A stretch of 64,000 nt of DNA from an uncultured Pontibacter sp. (GCF_947495565.1 NZ_CANLZM010000002.1:62001-126000); one strand, 5' to 3'; positions 54,426 to 62,670 are shown, counted from the stretch's first letter. Numbers and translations: made by a program. Notes: generated by a model not told the origin, from the letters alone.

Positions 54426-54545
54426 AAATGACGTTGCTGTGTCGTAGGGAGGACTGCACCAGCCCGGCTGAGACCACTAAACGTTAAAGATTGAACTTAA
54501 GTGCATTAAAGATGCTAATAATAACGCTATAATCATAAAATTTAT

Positions 54546-54956
54546 ATGAATTCAAAGATGAAAGCATGCGTGCTTTTGAGTTTTACGCTTTGCGCCGGCT
54601 TAACCTCTGCGCAGGATATTTCAGCTCAGGGCAGCTACGTGGCCACCTCCAACATCTCTGCCGAAAAATTTACAGAAGACCAGAAAGTAGAGCGTCTGAT
54701 ACAGTTTATAGCCAAAATGGATGGCGCTACATTTATTCGCAATGGCAGTGAGCATACTTGCCGCCAGGCAGCGGAACACTTGGAGTCGAAGTGGGAAAAA
54801 CATCGGGATAGTATAAAAACAGCCAAAGGATTTGTAGAAGAACTTGCCTCCCGCTCCGGCCTCTCCGGCAAGCCTTACCAGATCCGTTTTGCAGACGGCA
54901 CTGTTAAAACGACCAACGAAGTGCTGCTGACCGAACTTAAACAACTGGAACAGTAG
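54546..54956 (+). CDS. DUF5329-family secreted protein
   Basis: 136 residues with a signal peptide (MNSKMKACVLLSFTLCAGLT, cut near SAQ). The mature part has the DUF5329 pattern: VERLIQFIAKMDGATFIRNG, HTCRQAAEHLESKWEKHRDS, KTAKGFVEELASRSGLSGKP and YQIRFADGTVKTTNEVLL. The family is of unknown function, in the periplasm. A small SpoIIAA-like gene follows on the same strand after 53 bases. Confidence 0.85.
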   Translation: MNSKMKACVLLSFTLCAGLTSAQDISAQGSYVATSNISAEKFTEDQKVERLIQFIAKMDGATFIRNGSEHTCRQAAEHLESKWEKHRDSIKTAKGFVEELASRSGLSGKPYQIRFADGTVKTTNEVLLTELKQLEQ

Positions 54957-55009
54957 CCTTAAAACGCAGCCATCCTTAAAACCGTATGGCAAAGTATAAA
55001 TAAATCCTT

Positions 55010-55366
55010 ATGCTACAGCTGCTCGAACAATCCAAAGATGATCTGGTTGCCTTCCGGATTTCCGGTAACGTAGACCGAAACGATTATAACGTTATGCTGC
55101 CTTTGCTGCAGGAACGAATTAACCAGCATGGCAAGATACGTGTGTATGCAGAGGTGCAGGACGTGGAGGATTATTCATTGAGGGCGCTGTGGGAGGATAT
55201 AAAGTTTGACCTGAAACATGCGGCAGACTTTAGCAAAGTAGCGTTGGTAGGAGACAAGAAGTGGATTGACTGGCTAACGATTATGGCCAAGCCTTTTACC
55301 AGTGCCGATGTAAAGTACTTTGACTATTCGCAACGCCAGCTTGCCTGGGATTGGATAAACGTATAA
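55010..55366 (+). CDS. SpoIIAA-like (STAS-related) protein
   Basis: 118 residues without signal peptide. The pattern VAFRISGNVDRNDYNVMLPL, KIRVYAEVQDVEDYSLRALW, EDIKFDLKHAADFSKVALVG and DKKWIDWLTIMAKPFTSADV matches the SpoIIAA-like/DUF3478 group of STAS-fold proteins, often membrane-associated and of unclear function. The phospho-acceptor Ser of true SpoIIAA is not evident. The terminator at 55382 closes the two-gene unit. Confidence 0.85.
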   Translation: MLQLLEQSKDDLVAFRISGNVDRNDYNVMLPLLQERINQHGKIRVYAEVQDVEDYSLRALWEDIKFDLKHAADFSKVALVGDKKWIDWLTIMAKPFTSADVKYFDYSQRQLAWDWINV

Positions 55367-55381
55367 GTAGCTATTGAAGAC

Positions 55382-55416
55382 AAACGGCCTGGTAAGTATA
55401 CTTGCCAGGCCGTTTG
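55382..55416. terminator. Perfect-palindrome terminator with the AAGTATACTT core
   Basis: AAACGGCCTGG, then T, AAGTATACTT, G, then CCAGGCCGTTT: an almost perfect 34-base palindrome whose centre is the dispersed motif pair. A short T-run follows on the plus strand. Confidence 0.75.
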
Positions 55417-55499
55417 CTTTTATTACCGGTTAGTAACGCACTGAAGTTTAAAAATTCTGTTGATTCTTTACTACAGCCATACTTTATACTTTCATAATT

Positions 55500-55925
55500 G
55501 CTAATTCTAGTGAATTGAGCCAAGCTATACTTTGTAACTGGTGCTTATCCACGGCTCTAGACCCTGCTTGTTTCATTTCTGGCTTTTGCTCCCTCAAGGC
55601 GGGGGTAGGGGCCCTCTTTAAGGGAGGCCTCGTCTTCCCGCATCGTGCTGTGTTCCCTTCCTTTGCTACCCTTCGGTCGCAATGCCCTTACGGGCACCGG
55701 AATCTCACAAGGCGCTCTTTTTCGAGGCCCCCTACCCCCACGGAAAGACTGGGATTAGTTTTCAATAGCCACTGCTGGCGGAACTTGAACCATACTACCT
55801 CCCCTGCTTTTAGGGGAGGGCTGGAGCAGGGTAAAAATTCCCCGCCTTAGACTACCGAGAACGCTAGTTCGAAGGTAGCGAGCGTAGCTCTGAGGGGTTA
55901 GGGGTGGTTGGATAATACACCTGAT
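55500..55925 (+). repeat. Composite dispersed repeat, copy 3
   Basis: Same orientation as copy 2 and the most diverged of the three: GTTTCATTTCTGGCTTTTGC, CCTCAAGGCGGGGGTAGGGG, GCGCTCTTTTTCGAGGCCCC, CCCACGGAAAGACTGGGATT, GTTTTCAATAGCCACTGCTG and the CCTCCCCTGCTTTTAGGGGA block. The GAGTTGCAAA tail block of copies 1 and 2 is missing. It fills the gene-free gap 55417-56015 between the convergent SpoIIAA-like and isoaspartyl peptidase genes. Confidence 0.75.
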
Positions 55926-56015
55926 AGAACTTCTCCAAAGTCCTCCTTCGAAGGGGGATGAAATCATGCACGAGCAATTTTACCTCTCTGACCGATACCG
56001 GACTTTATACTTTAC

Positions 56016-57047
56016 TTAATCCTTATAAATCGCGACTTCTGCTTTGCCGTTTTTGATATACCCGCGGTACATGCCTGCCGAGTTGAATGGCATAGAGATG
56101 TTGCCTTTACTATCCAAAGCTATCACTCCGCCTTCACCGCCACGCTCCACCAATTTCTTCATCACCACTTCTTCGGCAGCTTTTTTTACAGAGTAACCTT
56201 TGTACTCCATCATGGCAGCAATGTCGTGGGCTACTACAGAACGGATAAAGTACTCGCCGTGGCCAGTGGCAGACACCGCACAAGTTTTGTTATCGGCGTA
56301 AGTTCCGGAACCAATAATCGGCGCATCGCCAACGCGGCCATAGCGCTTGTTGGTCATGCCGCCTGTAGAAGTACCGGCAGCCAGGTTTCCGTAGGCATCG
56401 AGCGCCACAGCGCCTACTGTGCCAAACTTATTGCCTTCTGTAAAGATATTCTCGTTGCTGCTAGTGCCGCCATCGTGGTCGAGCTGTGTTTTTTCCTCGC
56501 CTTTTATCTTCTGCAGCTGGTTGTAGCGGGTTTCGGTATGAAAGTAAGACGGATCAACAAGCTCCACATTGTTAAGTTTAGCGAATTGCTCTGCCCCGTT
56601 TCCGATCATCATCACGTGCTCCGATTTTTCCATTACGGCACGGGCCGCGGTAATCGGGTTTTTGATAGTAGTGACGCTGGCCACAGAGCCAGCCATCAGG
56701 GTCTTGCCATCCATCACAGCGGCATCCATCTCGTTTTTGCCTTCGTTCGTAAATACGGCTCCTTTGCCAGCATTAAACAGCGGGGAGTTTTCCATTACGT
56801 GTATAGTCGCTTCCACGGCATCCATACTTGTTCCGCCTTTTTTCAGCACATCGTACCCAACCTGCAGGGCTTCGTTCAGTTTTTCGCGGTAGGCCTTCTC
56901 TTTCTCCGGTGTCATGTTTTGGCGGGTAATTGTACCGGCGCCGCCATGTATCACCAAAGTAATTTTACTATAATCGGGTTTGCCCTGGGCTAGGCTCATA
57001 AAGCCGGCTAACAGAAACAGGCACAGAAAGTATAAACTCTTTTTCAT
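56016..57047 (-). CDS. Isoaspartyl peptidase / plant-type L-asparaginase (Ntn hydrolase)
   Basis: 343 residues. Removes isoaspartyl residues from peptides and can hydrolyse asparagine; here secreted (signal MKKSLYFLCLFLLAGFMSLA, cut before QGK). The precursor is cleaved before the catalytic Thr in NKFGTVGAVALDAYGNLAAG; GMTNKRYGRVGDAPIIGSGT and SATGHGEYFIRSVVAHDI carry the substrate-binding residues, and LVIHGGAGTITRQN starts the domain. All are intact. The gene is single; the composite repeat lies downstream. Confidence 0.93.
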   Translation of the reverse strand: MKKSLYFLCLFLLAGFMSLAQGKPDYSKITLVIHGGAGTITRQNMTPEKEKAYREKLNEALQVGYDVLKKGGTSMDAVEATIHVMENSPLFNAGKGAVFTNEGKNEMDAAVMDGKTLMAGSVASVTTIKNPITAARAVMEKSEHVMMIGNGAEQFAKLNNVELVDPSYFHTETRYNQLQKIKGEEKTQLDHDGGTSSNENIFTEGNKFGTVGAVALDAYGNLAAGTSTGGMTNKRYGRVGDAPIIGSGTYADNKTCAVSATGHGEYFIRSVVAHDIAAMMEYKGYSVKKAAEEVVMKKLVERGGEGGVIALDSKGNISMPFNSAGMYRGYIKNGKAEVAIYKD

Positions 57048-57158
57048 GGTTAGTATAGTGGTGTAGGTGATGTTAAAGCATTGCTAAATATAATGCATTT
57101 TGGAGTATCCCGCACAAAATTCTCATCTTGCGCGCTTTACACCATTTGGCTTATACCT

Positions 57159-57707
57159 ATGTTTCTACTCCGGCTACGGCACTGGCAGGCATTTCTGCTT
57201 ATACTTGTTTTTCCGTTTTTGCTGCAATACGGCCTGCTCCGGCTACTGGACAACCTAGGCATACGGCTCGAACCAGCCTCCGCCATGCTGCTGGATGCAT
57301 TACCGGCAACAGTGTATGTACTGTGGCTGTGGCTGGTTGGCCTTTGGCTTTTCAGGCGGCTGCCGGCAAGTATAAAAATCAAACCTTTGTCCTTTCACCT
57401 CGGTGCGTTGTATAACATACTTTACACGCTGCTGTTTGTGTATACGCTGGAGGTGGTGCGAAACAGTATGGCCGCCGGCACGCTTCCGTTTGGCATGCTG
57501 GCGCTGCTCGTACCGATGCACTTATTTGCTACTTTCTGCTACCTGTACATGGTTTATTTTTTGGCGCGATCGCTTGTTAGCGTAGAGCAGCAGCGCGTGG
57601 TGCAGGGCCGTGAGTATTTGGGCGCGTTCTTCCTGTTTCTGCTGCTGCCGGTGGGTATCTGGTTTCTGCAGCCAAGGCTCCGAAAAATCTATCTTGCAGA
57701 AGTATAG
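57159..57707 (+). CDS. Polytopic membrane protein, function unknown
   Basis: 182 residues from ATG 57159 (MFLLRLRHWQAFLLILVFPF) with about five helices (LLILVFPFLLQYGLLRLL, TVYVLWLWLVGLWLFRRL, LGALYNILYTLLFVYTLE, LALLVPMHLFATFCYLYMVY, FFLFLLLPVGIWFL). Earlier in-frame starts (TTG 57081, ATG 57093) add a non-hydrophobic N-terminus and are less likely. No family recognised. Confidence 0.65.
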   Translation: MFLLRLRHWQAFLLILVFPFLLQYGLLRLLDNLGIRLEPASAMLLDALPATVYVLWLWLVGLWLFRRLPASIKIKPLSFHLGALYNILYTLLFVYTLEVVRNSMAAGTLPFGMLALLVPMHLFATFCYLYMVYFLARSLVSVEQQRVVQGREYLGAFFLFLLLPVGIWFLQPRLRKIYLAEV

Positions 57708-57888
57708 ATAGATACGTTATTTTTTGTGAAAAATATAGTTACTATACAATATTCTAAAGAATCTTACGTTTTGGAGCAGAACAAACGTTAAATTGTTGGT
57801 TTTTATAGAGTTTTCTTAGCTTGCAGGCTGATCTTTTACCATATTTGCAAATATTCTCAAACATTATCCAAACAAATAATTATCACCC

Positions 57889-58599
57889 ATGAAATCCAAT
57901 TTCTTCAAAGCATCTCTTGCCCTCGTGATGTGCTCTACAATGATGGCATCTTGCGTATCTTCTAAAAAATACGAAGAGCTGCAGGCAAGCAAAGAAGCAC
58001 AGGAGCGTGAGCTATCTGCCTCTAAAGCTAAAGTAGACGAGCTTTCTAACTCTCTGAGAGAGCGTGAGCAGAAACTAGCTGACATGGAGCGCGCCATGAA
58101 CGAGCAGAACAAGATCCTCGACAACCTTAAAAACGAGGTGAACGCTGCGCTGCAAGGCTTTAACCAAGGCGACCTGAGCGTGGCTGTTAAAGATGGTAAA
58201 GTATACGTTTCTATGTCTGATAAGCTGTTGTTCCCTACTGGTAGCACGAAAGTAAACCCAGGCGGCAAAAAAGCTATCGACCAGTTGGTGAGCGTACTGA
58301 AGAAAAACCAGGAAGTTGGTGTGATGGTAGAAGGCCACACAGATGACGTGTCTGTAATGAGCGGCATGAAGTACATGACTGACAACTGGGACCTGAGTGT
58401 GCTGCGCGCCACTGAGATTACCCGTCTGATGACTGAAAAAGGCTTGTCTCCTGACAGAGTAACGCCTGCTGGCCGCTCTTTCTACATGCCGGTTGATGCT
58501 GGACGTACTGCAGCTGCCAAAGCTAAAAACCGTCGTACAGAAATCATCCTGACTCCAGACTTTACTGAGGTTTACAAAATCCTAGGCATCCAGGCTTAG
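57889..58599 (+). CDS. OmpA-like peptidoglycan-binding lipoprotein
   Basis: 236 residues, SPII lipoprotein (lipobox MMASC, Cys 22). A coiled-coil spacer (YEELQASKEAQERELSASKA, DELSNSLREREQKLADMERA) leads to a C-terminal OmpA domain (GKKAIDQLVSVLKKNQEVGV, VMVEGHTDDVSVMSGMKYMT, LSVLRATEITRLMTEKGLSP, RTAAAKAKNRRTEIILTPD). It tethers the outer membrane to the wall, like Pal. Single gene with its own terminator. Confidence 0.9.
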   Translation: MKSNFFKASLALVMCSTMMASCVSSKKYEELQASKEAQERELSASKAKVDELSNSLREREQKLADMERAMNEQNKILDNLKNEVNAALQGFNQGDLSVAVKDGKVYVSMSDKLLFPTGSTKVNPGGKKAIDQLVSVLKKNQEVGVMVEGHTDDVSVMSGMKYMTDNWDLSVLRATEITRLMTEKGLSPDRVTPAGRSFYMPVDAGRTAAAKAKNRRTEIILTPDFTEVYKILGIQA

Positions 58600-58619
58600 T
58601 TTTAACCTTTCTTTATAAG

Positions 58620-58657
58620 AAGCGCCGGCAACCACTTAGGTTACCGGCGCTTTTTTT
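58620..58657 (+). terminator. Terminator after the OmpA-like lipoprotein
   Basis: GCGCCGG(C)AACC, loop, GGTT(A)CCGGCGCTTTTTTT, with one internal mismatch pair. Confidence 0.8.
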
Positions 58658-58725
58658 ATTTGTGCTGAGCAAGTATAGCTGCAAAGTATAAACCGGCGCT
58701 TTTTGCCAATTAACCGCCTCCCTAA

Positions 58726-59238
58726 CTAAACTTTCATTTGCTTGGCCTCGCTGATGGCCTGGAACAGGTCTTTAGGGTTTTGGGAGCCGATGAGCAGCGG
58801 GTCGCGGTTGTAAAAGTATAGCTTCACACCCTCGTTGCCAGACATGTTGTAAGCTTTCCCTTTAAAACCCCACCTTATTCCCCAGCCGCCATAGTCGCTG
58901 ATGGGGTTATAGGTAACGCGCTCATAATCTCTTACCAAGTGCAGCGGCACTTTAACAGCCTTCAAATGGAAAGGCCAAAAACGCACCTTCACCAAGCCTG
59001 GTCGCACCTCTGTAGTAAGCGACATGCGGTAAAAGAAGTAAGGTAGCCCCAACCCCACCAGGGCAAAAAGTATAGCCAGCTGCACATCCGACACAGGCCG
59101 GTTGCCATACTCCCCGCCCAACAATACCTGGTACACAAACCCAAACCAGAAAATGGCTGCCACACCCAGCACCACAACCCACAGCCAGAATTGCCTGAAC
59201 CGCTGTCGCTCTCTGTATAGTATGATATCGTCAGACAC
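58726..59238 (-). CDS. Two-helix membrane protein with a PH-like domain, function unknown
   Basis: 170 residues with two N-terminal membrane helices (FWLWVVVLGVAAIFWFGFVY, DVQLAILFALVGLGLPYFFY), then a beta-rich domain (LTTEVRPGLVKVRFWPFHLK, KAVKVPLHLVRDYERVTYNP, NEGVKLYFYNRDPLLIGSQN, PKDLFQAISEAKQM). This layout resembles bacterial PH-like (bPH) membrane proteins; the exact family is not certain. Single gene. Confidence 0.7.
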   Translation of the reverse strand: MSDDIILYRERQRFRQFWLWVVVLGVAAIFWFGFVYQVLLGGEYGNRPVSDVQLAILFALVGLGLPYFFYRMSLTTEVRPGLVKVRFWPFHLKAVKVPLHLVRDYERVTYNPISDYGGWGIRWGFKGKAYNMSGNEGVKLYFYNRDPLLIGSQNPKDLFQAISEAKQMKV

Positions 59239-59441
59239 AGGTTTAACTTAAGATTGGATACAAGTATAAATATCGAGGTTCCGATTTTAGTTTAAATACG
59301 ATTACGTTAAGGTTTGGCTGTTGAACATTACTTTCAGGTAAAGTATCAACCACACAAAGCGCTGCCTACACATAAGGGAGACAGCGCTTTCAAGTATAAA
59401 AAATCTTTTATCTTGATCTTATACTTGGTGTTCTTTGCCAA

Positions 59442-60581
59442 CTATCCAATCGCCTGCTCCAGGTCGGCGATTAGGTCTTCTGCGTCTTCCACACCTACGC
59501 TCAGTCGGATTAACGAATCGCTGAGACCGGCTTTTAGGCGGTCTTCACGCGGAATGCTTGCATGTGTCATGCTAGCCGGGTGGCCGCAAAGAGACTCCAC
59601 ACCGCCTAATGACTCTGCCAGAGCAAACAGCTTCAGGTTCTCCAAGAGGCGCATCGCATCGTCCACATTATCGCCCTTTAACTCGAAGGATACCATCCCT
59701 CCAAAGTCGCGCATTTGGCTCTGAGCCACCTCATGGTTCGGGTGCTCCTCAAATCCGGGCCAGTATACTTTGCCAACCTTTGCGTTACCTTTCAGGTACT
59801 CTGCTACTTTTCGGCCGTTCTGGCAATGGCGCTCCATGCGCAGGTGCAGGGTTTTAAGGCCGCGCAGCACCAGGAAACAATCCTGAGGCCCTGGTGTGGC
59901 ACCGCAGGAATTTTGAATAAAAGCCAGTCGGTTGCGCAGCTCATCATCTTTCACAACAATAGCGCCCATTACCACGTCAGAATGGCCGCCCATATACTTG
60001 GTAAGCGAGTGCATGACCACATCAGCACCCATATCGAGCGGTGTTTGCAGGTATGGCGTGGCAAACGTGTTATCGGCTACCAGCAGCAGGTTTTGCTTTT
60101 TGCAGAGTTCACCATAAGCTTTTATATCGATAATGTTGAGCAGTGGGTTGGTAGGCGTTTCTACCCAAACCATCTTTGTGTTTTCGTTCAACAGCTTCTC
60201 CACATTGCTTATATCCTGCATGTTCGTGAAGTGGAACTTGATGCCGTAGTTTTGAAAGATTTTGGTGAAGATACGGTAGCTGCCACCGTACAGGTCGTTG
60301 GTGGAAATCACCTCGTCGCCGGGCTGCAGCAACTTTATAATGGCATCTACAGCAGCCATGCCGGAAGAAAAGCAAAGCCCATGCTTGCCGTTCTCGAGTG
60401 CCGCCAGTGCATTCTGCAGCTGCGTACGGGTTGGGTTGTGCGTGCGCGAGTATTCATAACCCTTATGGTCGCCGGGCGAGCGTTGCACGTAGGTGGAGGT
60501 TTGGTAAATTGGCGTCATGATAGCGCCTGTGGATGGGTCTGGCTCCACGCCAGCATGTATAGCTTTTGTTCCGAACTTCAT
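59442..60581 (-). CDS. Cystathionine gamma-synthase/lyase-family PLP enzyme
   Basis: 379 residues of the Cys/Met metabolism PLP family. The PLP Lys is in [20 protein letters not shown] (about residue 197), with [40 protein letters not shown] and [20 protein letters not shown] upstream and [20 protein letters not shown] downstream. Whether it works as MetB (cystathionine synthesis for methionine) or as a gamma-lyase cannot be settled from sequence, since no other methionine genes are adjacent. Monocistronic. Confidence 0.9.
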   Translation of the reverse strand: MKFGTKAIHAGVEPDPSTGAIMTPIYQTSTYVQRSPGDHKGYEYSRTHNPTRTQLQNALAALENGKHGLCFSSGMAAVDAIIKLLQPGDEVISTNDLYGGSYRIFTKIFQNYGIKFHFTNMQDISNVEKLLNENTKMVWVETPTNPLLNIIDIKAYGELCKKQNLLLVADNTFATPYLQTPLDMGADVVMHSLTKYMGGHSDVVMGAIVVKDDELRNRLAFIQNSCGATPGPQDCFLVLRGLKTLHLRMERHCQNGRKVAEYLKGNAKVGKVYWPGFEEHPNHEVAQSQMRDFGGMVSFELKGDNVDDAMRLLENLKLFALAESLGGVESLCGHPASMTHASIPREDRLKAGLSDSLIRLSVGVEDAEDLIADLEQAIG

Positions 60582-60791
60582 GTTATAGATTTTATACTTG
60601 TGTAAAACTTGTTTACCGACTCTCCGGCTTTAGCAGCCGCAACAGCGAAATGAGCGATTGTTGCAAGTTAAAAAATAGCCTCGAAGTATAAAGGCACCTC
60701 CTCGTCAGCTCGTTTATACTTTCAAAGCCGCTAAAATCTTTTGTCCTTTGTCTTTCGTCTACATTCAGATCAAACAAAATATACTTACTGC

Positions 60792-61514
60792 ATGAAATCA
60801 CTCCCGCTGCTGCGAACCTTTATACGCGAAAATGCCTCCACGTTTGTTTCTATGTTGCTACTGGTGGTGGTGCCGGTGGTGGTAAGCTCTACAATGGCCG
60901 TAGTACTCTACAACTACCAGGACCTGCTGCAGGGGCTGTCTACTTGGGAAATGCTGCTGTACTTTGCCATAATCTCTTTAACCATGGCACTGGCTCTTAC
61001 ACCTACCACCTTGATAGCTTTGATCAGTGGCTTTTACCTGGGCTGGAGTGGCTTTGCTGGCATTGTGGTATCGTATGGTATCGCCGCGCTTATTGGCTAC
61101 AGCATAGCCCAACTGGTGGACCACGGTAAGATGATGGGCTTTCTGAACCGCTTTGATAAAGCTCGTGCTTTAATGCAGGAGCTGCGCAGCGAGAGTTGGA
61201 GCCTTATCTTCCTGACCCGTATTTCGCCAGTACTGCCTTTTGCCCTGATGAACTTTGTGCTCTCGCTGCTGCAGATAGATAAGCGTAAATTTTTCCTGGC
61301 AAGTATAATAGGCATGCTGCCGCGTACGCTTTTCTTCTTCTGGGTAGGCACGCAAGCCCGTGATGTGGTGCAGGCGCTGCAGAATCCTGACACCGGACGC
61401 GGAGGCCAAATCCTGATGGTAGCATTAATTGTTATTTCTATTGGAGGTCTTTACTTCCTGTTCGACAGGGCTTTAAAGCGCGCACTACGCAAAGCAGCAG
61501 CTAAAAATGAATAA
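60792..61514 (+). CDS. TVP38/TMEM64 (DedA-related) membrane protein
   Basis: 240 residues from ATG 60792 with about five to six helices. Family features: the central ALALTPTTLIALISGFYLGW (about 75-94), GFAGIVVSYGIAALIGYSIA, and the conserved WSLIFLTRISPVLPFALMNF (about 137-156) with SIIGMLPRTLFFFWVGTQAR. The SNARE-associated/VTT domain is linked to lipid scrambling or membrane maintenance. A longer reading from 60741 is rejected. The tRNA-Arg gene follows 64 bases later. Confidence 0.9.
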   Translation: MKSLPLLRTFIRENASTFVSMLLLVVVPVVVSSTMAVVLYNYQDLLQGLSTWEMLLYFAIISLTMALALTPTTLIALISGFYLGWSGFAGIVVSYGIAALIGYSIAQLVDHGKMMGFLNRFDKARALMQELRSESWSLIFLTRISPVLPFALMNFVLSLLQIDKRKFFLASIIGMLPRTLFFFWVGTQARDVVQALQNPDTGRGGQILMVALIVISIGGLYFLFDRALKRALRKAAAKNE

Positions 61515-61578
61515 TTTTTTACAACAGGGCTTGCGTATAACGAAAAAAGGCCTTTACTTTGCATCATAATAACGGATC

Positions 61579-61652
61579 GGTCACGTAGCTCAACTGGATA
61601 GAGCATCTGACTACGAATCAGAAGGTTAGGGGTTCGACTCCCTTCGCGACCA
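61579..61652 (+). tRNA. tRNA-Arg (anticodon ACG)
   Basis: A 74-base cloverleaf. Acceptor arms GGTCACG and CGCGACC; D-arm GCTCAACTGGATAGAGC; anticodon stem TCTGA/TCAGA around loop CTACGAA (anticodon ACG, read as ICG); variable AGGTT; T-arm AGGGGTTCGACTCCCTT; discriminator A. CCA is not encoded. Acceptor pair 5-68 is A-C, a mismatch, and the T-stem has one G-T. tRNA-Arg genes are common integration sites, and the DNA after this gene changes character. Confidence 0.9.
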
Positions 61653-61654
61653 CC

Positions 61655-61690
61655 GAAAAGCCTCTTATAGCAATGTGAGAGGCTTTTTTT
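61655..61690 (+). terminator. Terminator after tRNA-Arg
   Basis: AAAAGCCTCT, loop, AGAGGCTTTTTTT. It touches the stop codon of the small zinc-ribbon gene on the minus strand. Confidence 0.8.
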
Positions 61691-61904
61691 ATTTTGTGGG
61701 TGCGGTTGTGGGTGCGGTATCCTCATGAAATATGTGACAGTGGCCACAATATTTGTTTGCCACATCATTCGGGTTGTGGCTCACTCGCCCGCAGTTTAAG
61801 CACATGATCTGCTCCTGTCCGGTCTTCTCACTTTCCGATAAAGCATAGGTTTTGGTGTGGGTGGTCAGCTGTTGGTCCTCACCCAGTCGCTCCTGGTTCT
61901 CCAT
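61689..61904 (-). CDS. Micro-protein with a zinc ribbon
   Basis: 71 residues. The C-terminal half has four Cys in two CxxC pairs, IMCLNCGRVSHNPNDVANKY and YCGHCHIFHED, plus several His: a clear zinc ribbon. This CxNCGxxSHNPxDVxxxYCGxCHxFH pattern recurs in small bacterial proteins of unknown function. The N-terminus is polar. Located directly after the tRNA terminator on the minus strand. Confidence 0.75.
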   Translation of the reverse strand: MENQERLGEDQQLTTHTKTYALSESEKTGQEQIMCLNCGRVSHNPNDVANKYCGHCHIFHEDTAPTTAPTK

Positions 61905-61933
61905 AAGTTAAAAGTATTGGAACAGCAATGTAT

Positions 61934-61962
61934 AGAAAAAGCCCCTTATATGGGGCTTTTAA
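61934..61962 (-). terminator. Terminator of the small minus-strand gene
   Basis: AAAAGCCCC, loop TTATAT, GGGGCTTTT. On the minus strand it lies just after the stop at 61972 and ends in TTTTTCT. Confidence 0.7.
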
Positions 61963-61971
61963 TCATTTATG

Positions 61972-62208
61972 TTACGCTACCGCCTGGAGACTGCCATGGA
62001 TTACTGCACTAGGATAAAGCAGCTTTACCAGGTCCAGGTGCTGGCGGTCCTGTGGGAATTTCAAAACCTTTTTGGCTATTGTTACCCCTCTTGTAAAGCC
62101 GCTGGGGGCATTGGAGTAGACAAAGATATGTCCTCTGTAAAGGTTGACGGTGTAAAGCGCCGCCGGCACTGCTGCAGCGCGGGCGGTAAGGGTCGGATTT
62201 GTTTGCAT
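61972..62208 (-). CDS. Small protein of unknown function in the element
   Basis: 78 residues from ATG 62208 (MQTNPTLTARAAAVPAALYT, VNLYRGHIFVYSNAPSGFTR, GVTIAKKVLKFPQDRQHLDL). Codon third positions look GC-rich and coding-like. No family recognised. The frame continues upstream to 62424, but that part would translate the inverted repeats and is rejected. Confidence 0.5.
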   Translation of the reverse strand: MQTNPTLTARAAAVPAALYTVNLYRGHIFVYSNAPSGFTRGVTIAKKVLKFPQDRQHLDLVKLLYPSAVIHGSLQAVA

Positions 62209-62418
62209 AATCGTAGGGGTAAAAAACAATTGCCCCAGTAGTACAGAGCTGCAAACAAATCCAGTGGATTTAATTCGGGACCTCACGGCTTCCCCACTCT
62301 GTACTACCCGGGCAATTGATATATAGCTTAAAACTATAAATAGCCTTAAATAAAAATCGCCACCCAAAAACACAGACTGTTTTAAAGTGGCTATCTGTCT
62401 CCACTGAATTTGTTTGCA
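62197..62418. repeat. Dense cluster of inverted repeats
   Basis: Four overlapping relations: (1) arms 62227-62248 and 62297-62318, 22 bases with two mismatches, cores CAATTGCCC and GTAGTACAGAG; (2) inside the loop, AAATCC/GGATTT around AGT (62257-62271); (3) ATTTGTTTGC at 62197-62206 against GCAAACAAAT at 62251-62260; (4) 62251-62268 against 62400-62417, 18 bases with one mismatch, core TCCACTG...ATTTGTTTGC. This is far more than a terminator and could be an att/arm-site region, a replication or transfer origin, or a structured RNA. No coding frame is credible across it. The remaining gap to 62670 is AT-rich. Confidence 0.75.
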
Positions 62419-62616
62419 CTTCAAAAGTGCAGAAGGATTCTGGCATTTCCAAAGCAGTGCGCAAAAATTTTTATGACTTCCCTCCCAAAGTGCTAATTGA
62501 GTAAAATTTAAATTGCACCTTTTGAATCAAAACTAATGCTGGGATGTATTGCTTCTGATGGAGTATATTGCTAAATTTATATGCACTAATACACATGCGA
62601 TTAATACCCCTCCATC

Positions 62617-62641
62617 AAAAAAAGAGTGCCGTAATTGTCCC
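62617..62641 (+). repeat. 25-bp direct repeat, copy A
   Basis: An exact 25-base sequence with core GAGTGCCGTAATTGTCCC after a run of seven A. It ends 29 bases before the start of the gene at 62671. Copy B is at 63170-63194. Confidence 0.85.
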
Positions 62642-62670
62642 TTGTTTCTTCTATAGAAACAGGCAATTTT

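Noticed and set aside
55515..55850. Open frame in the gap after the SpoIIAA-like gene
   Set aside because: It translates composite repeat copy 3.
59356..59390. AAAGCGCTG/CAGCGCTTT hairpin as a terminator of the PLP enzyme gene
   Set aside because: The loop is long and no T-tract follows on the minus strand; it may be a weak hairpin only.
62209..62424. Longer N-terminus for the small minus-strand gene at 61972
   Set aside because: It would translate the nested inverted repeats and lacks coding character.
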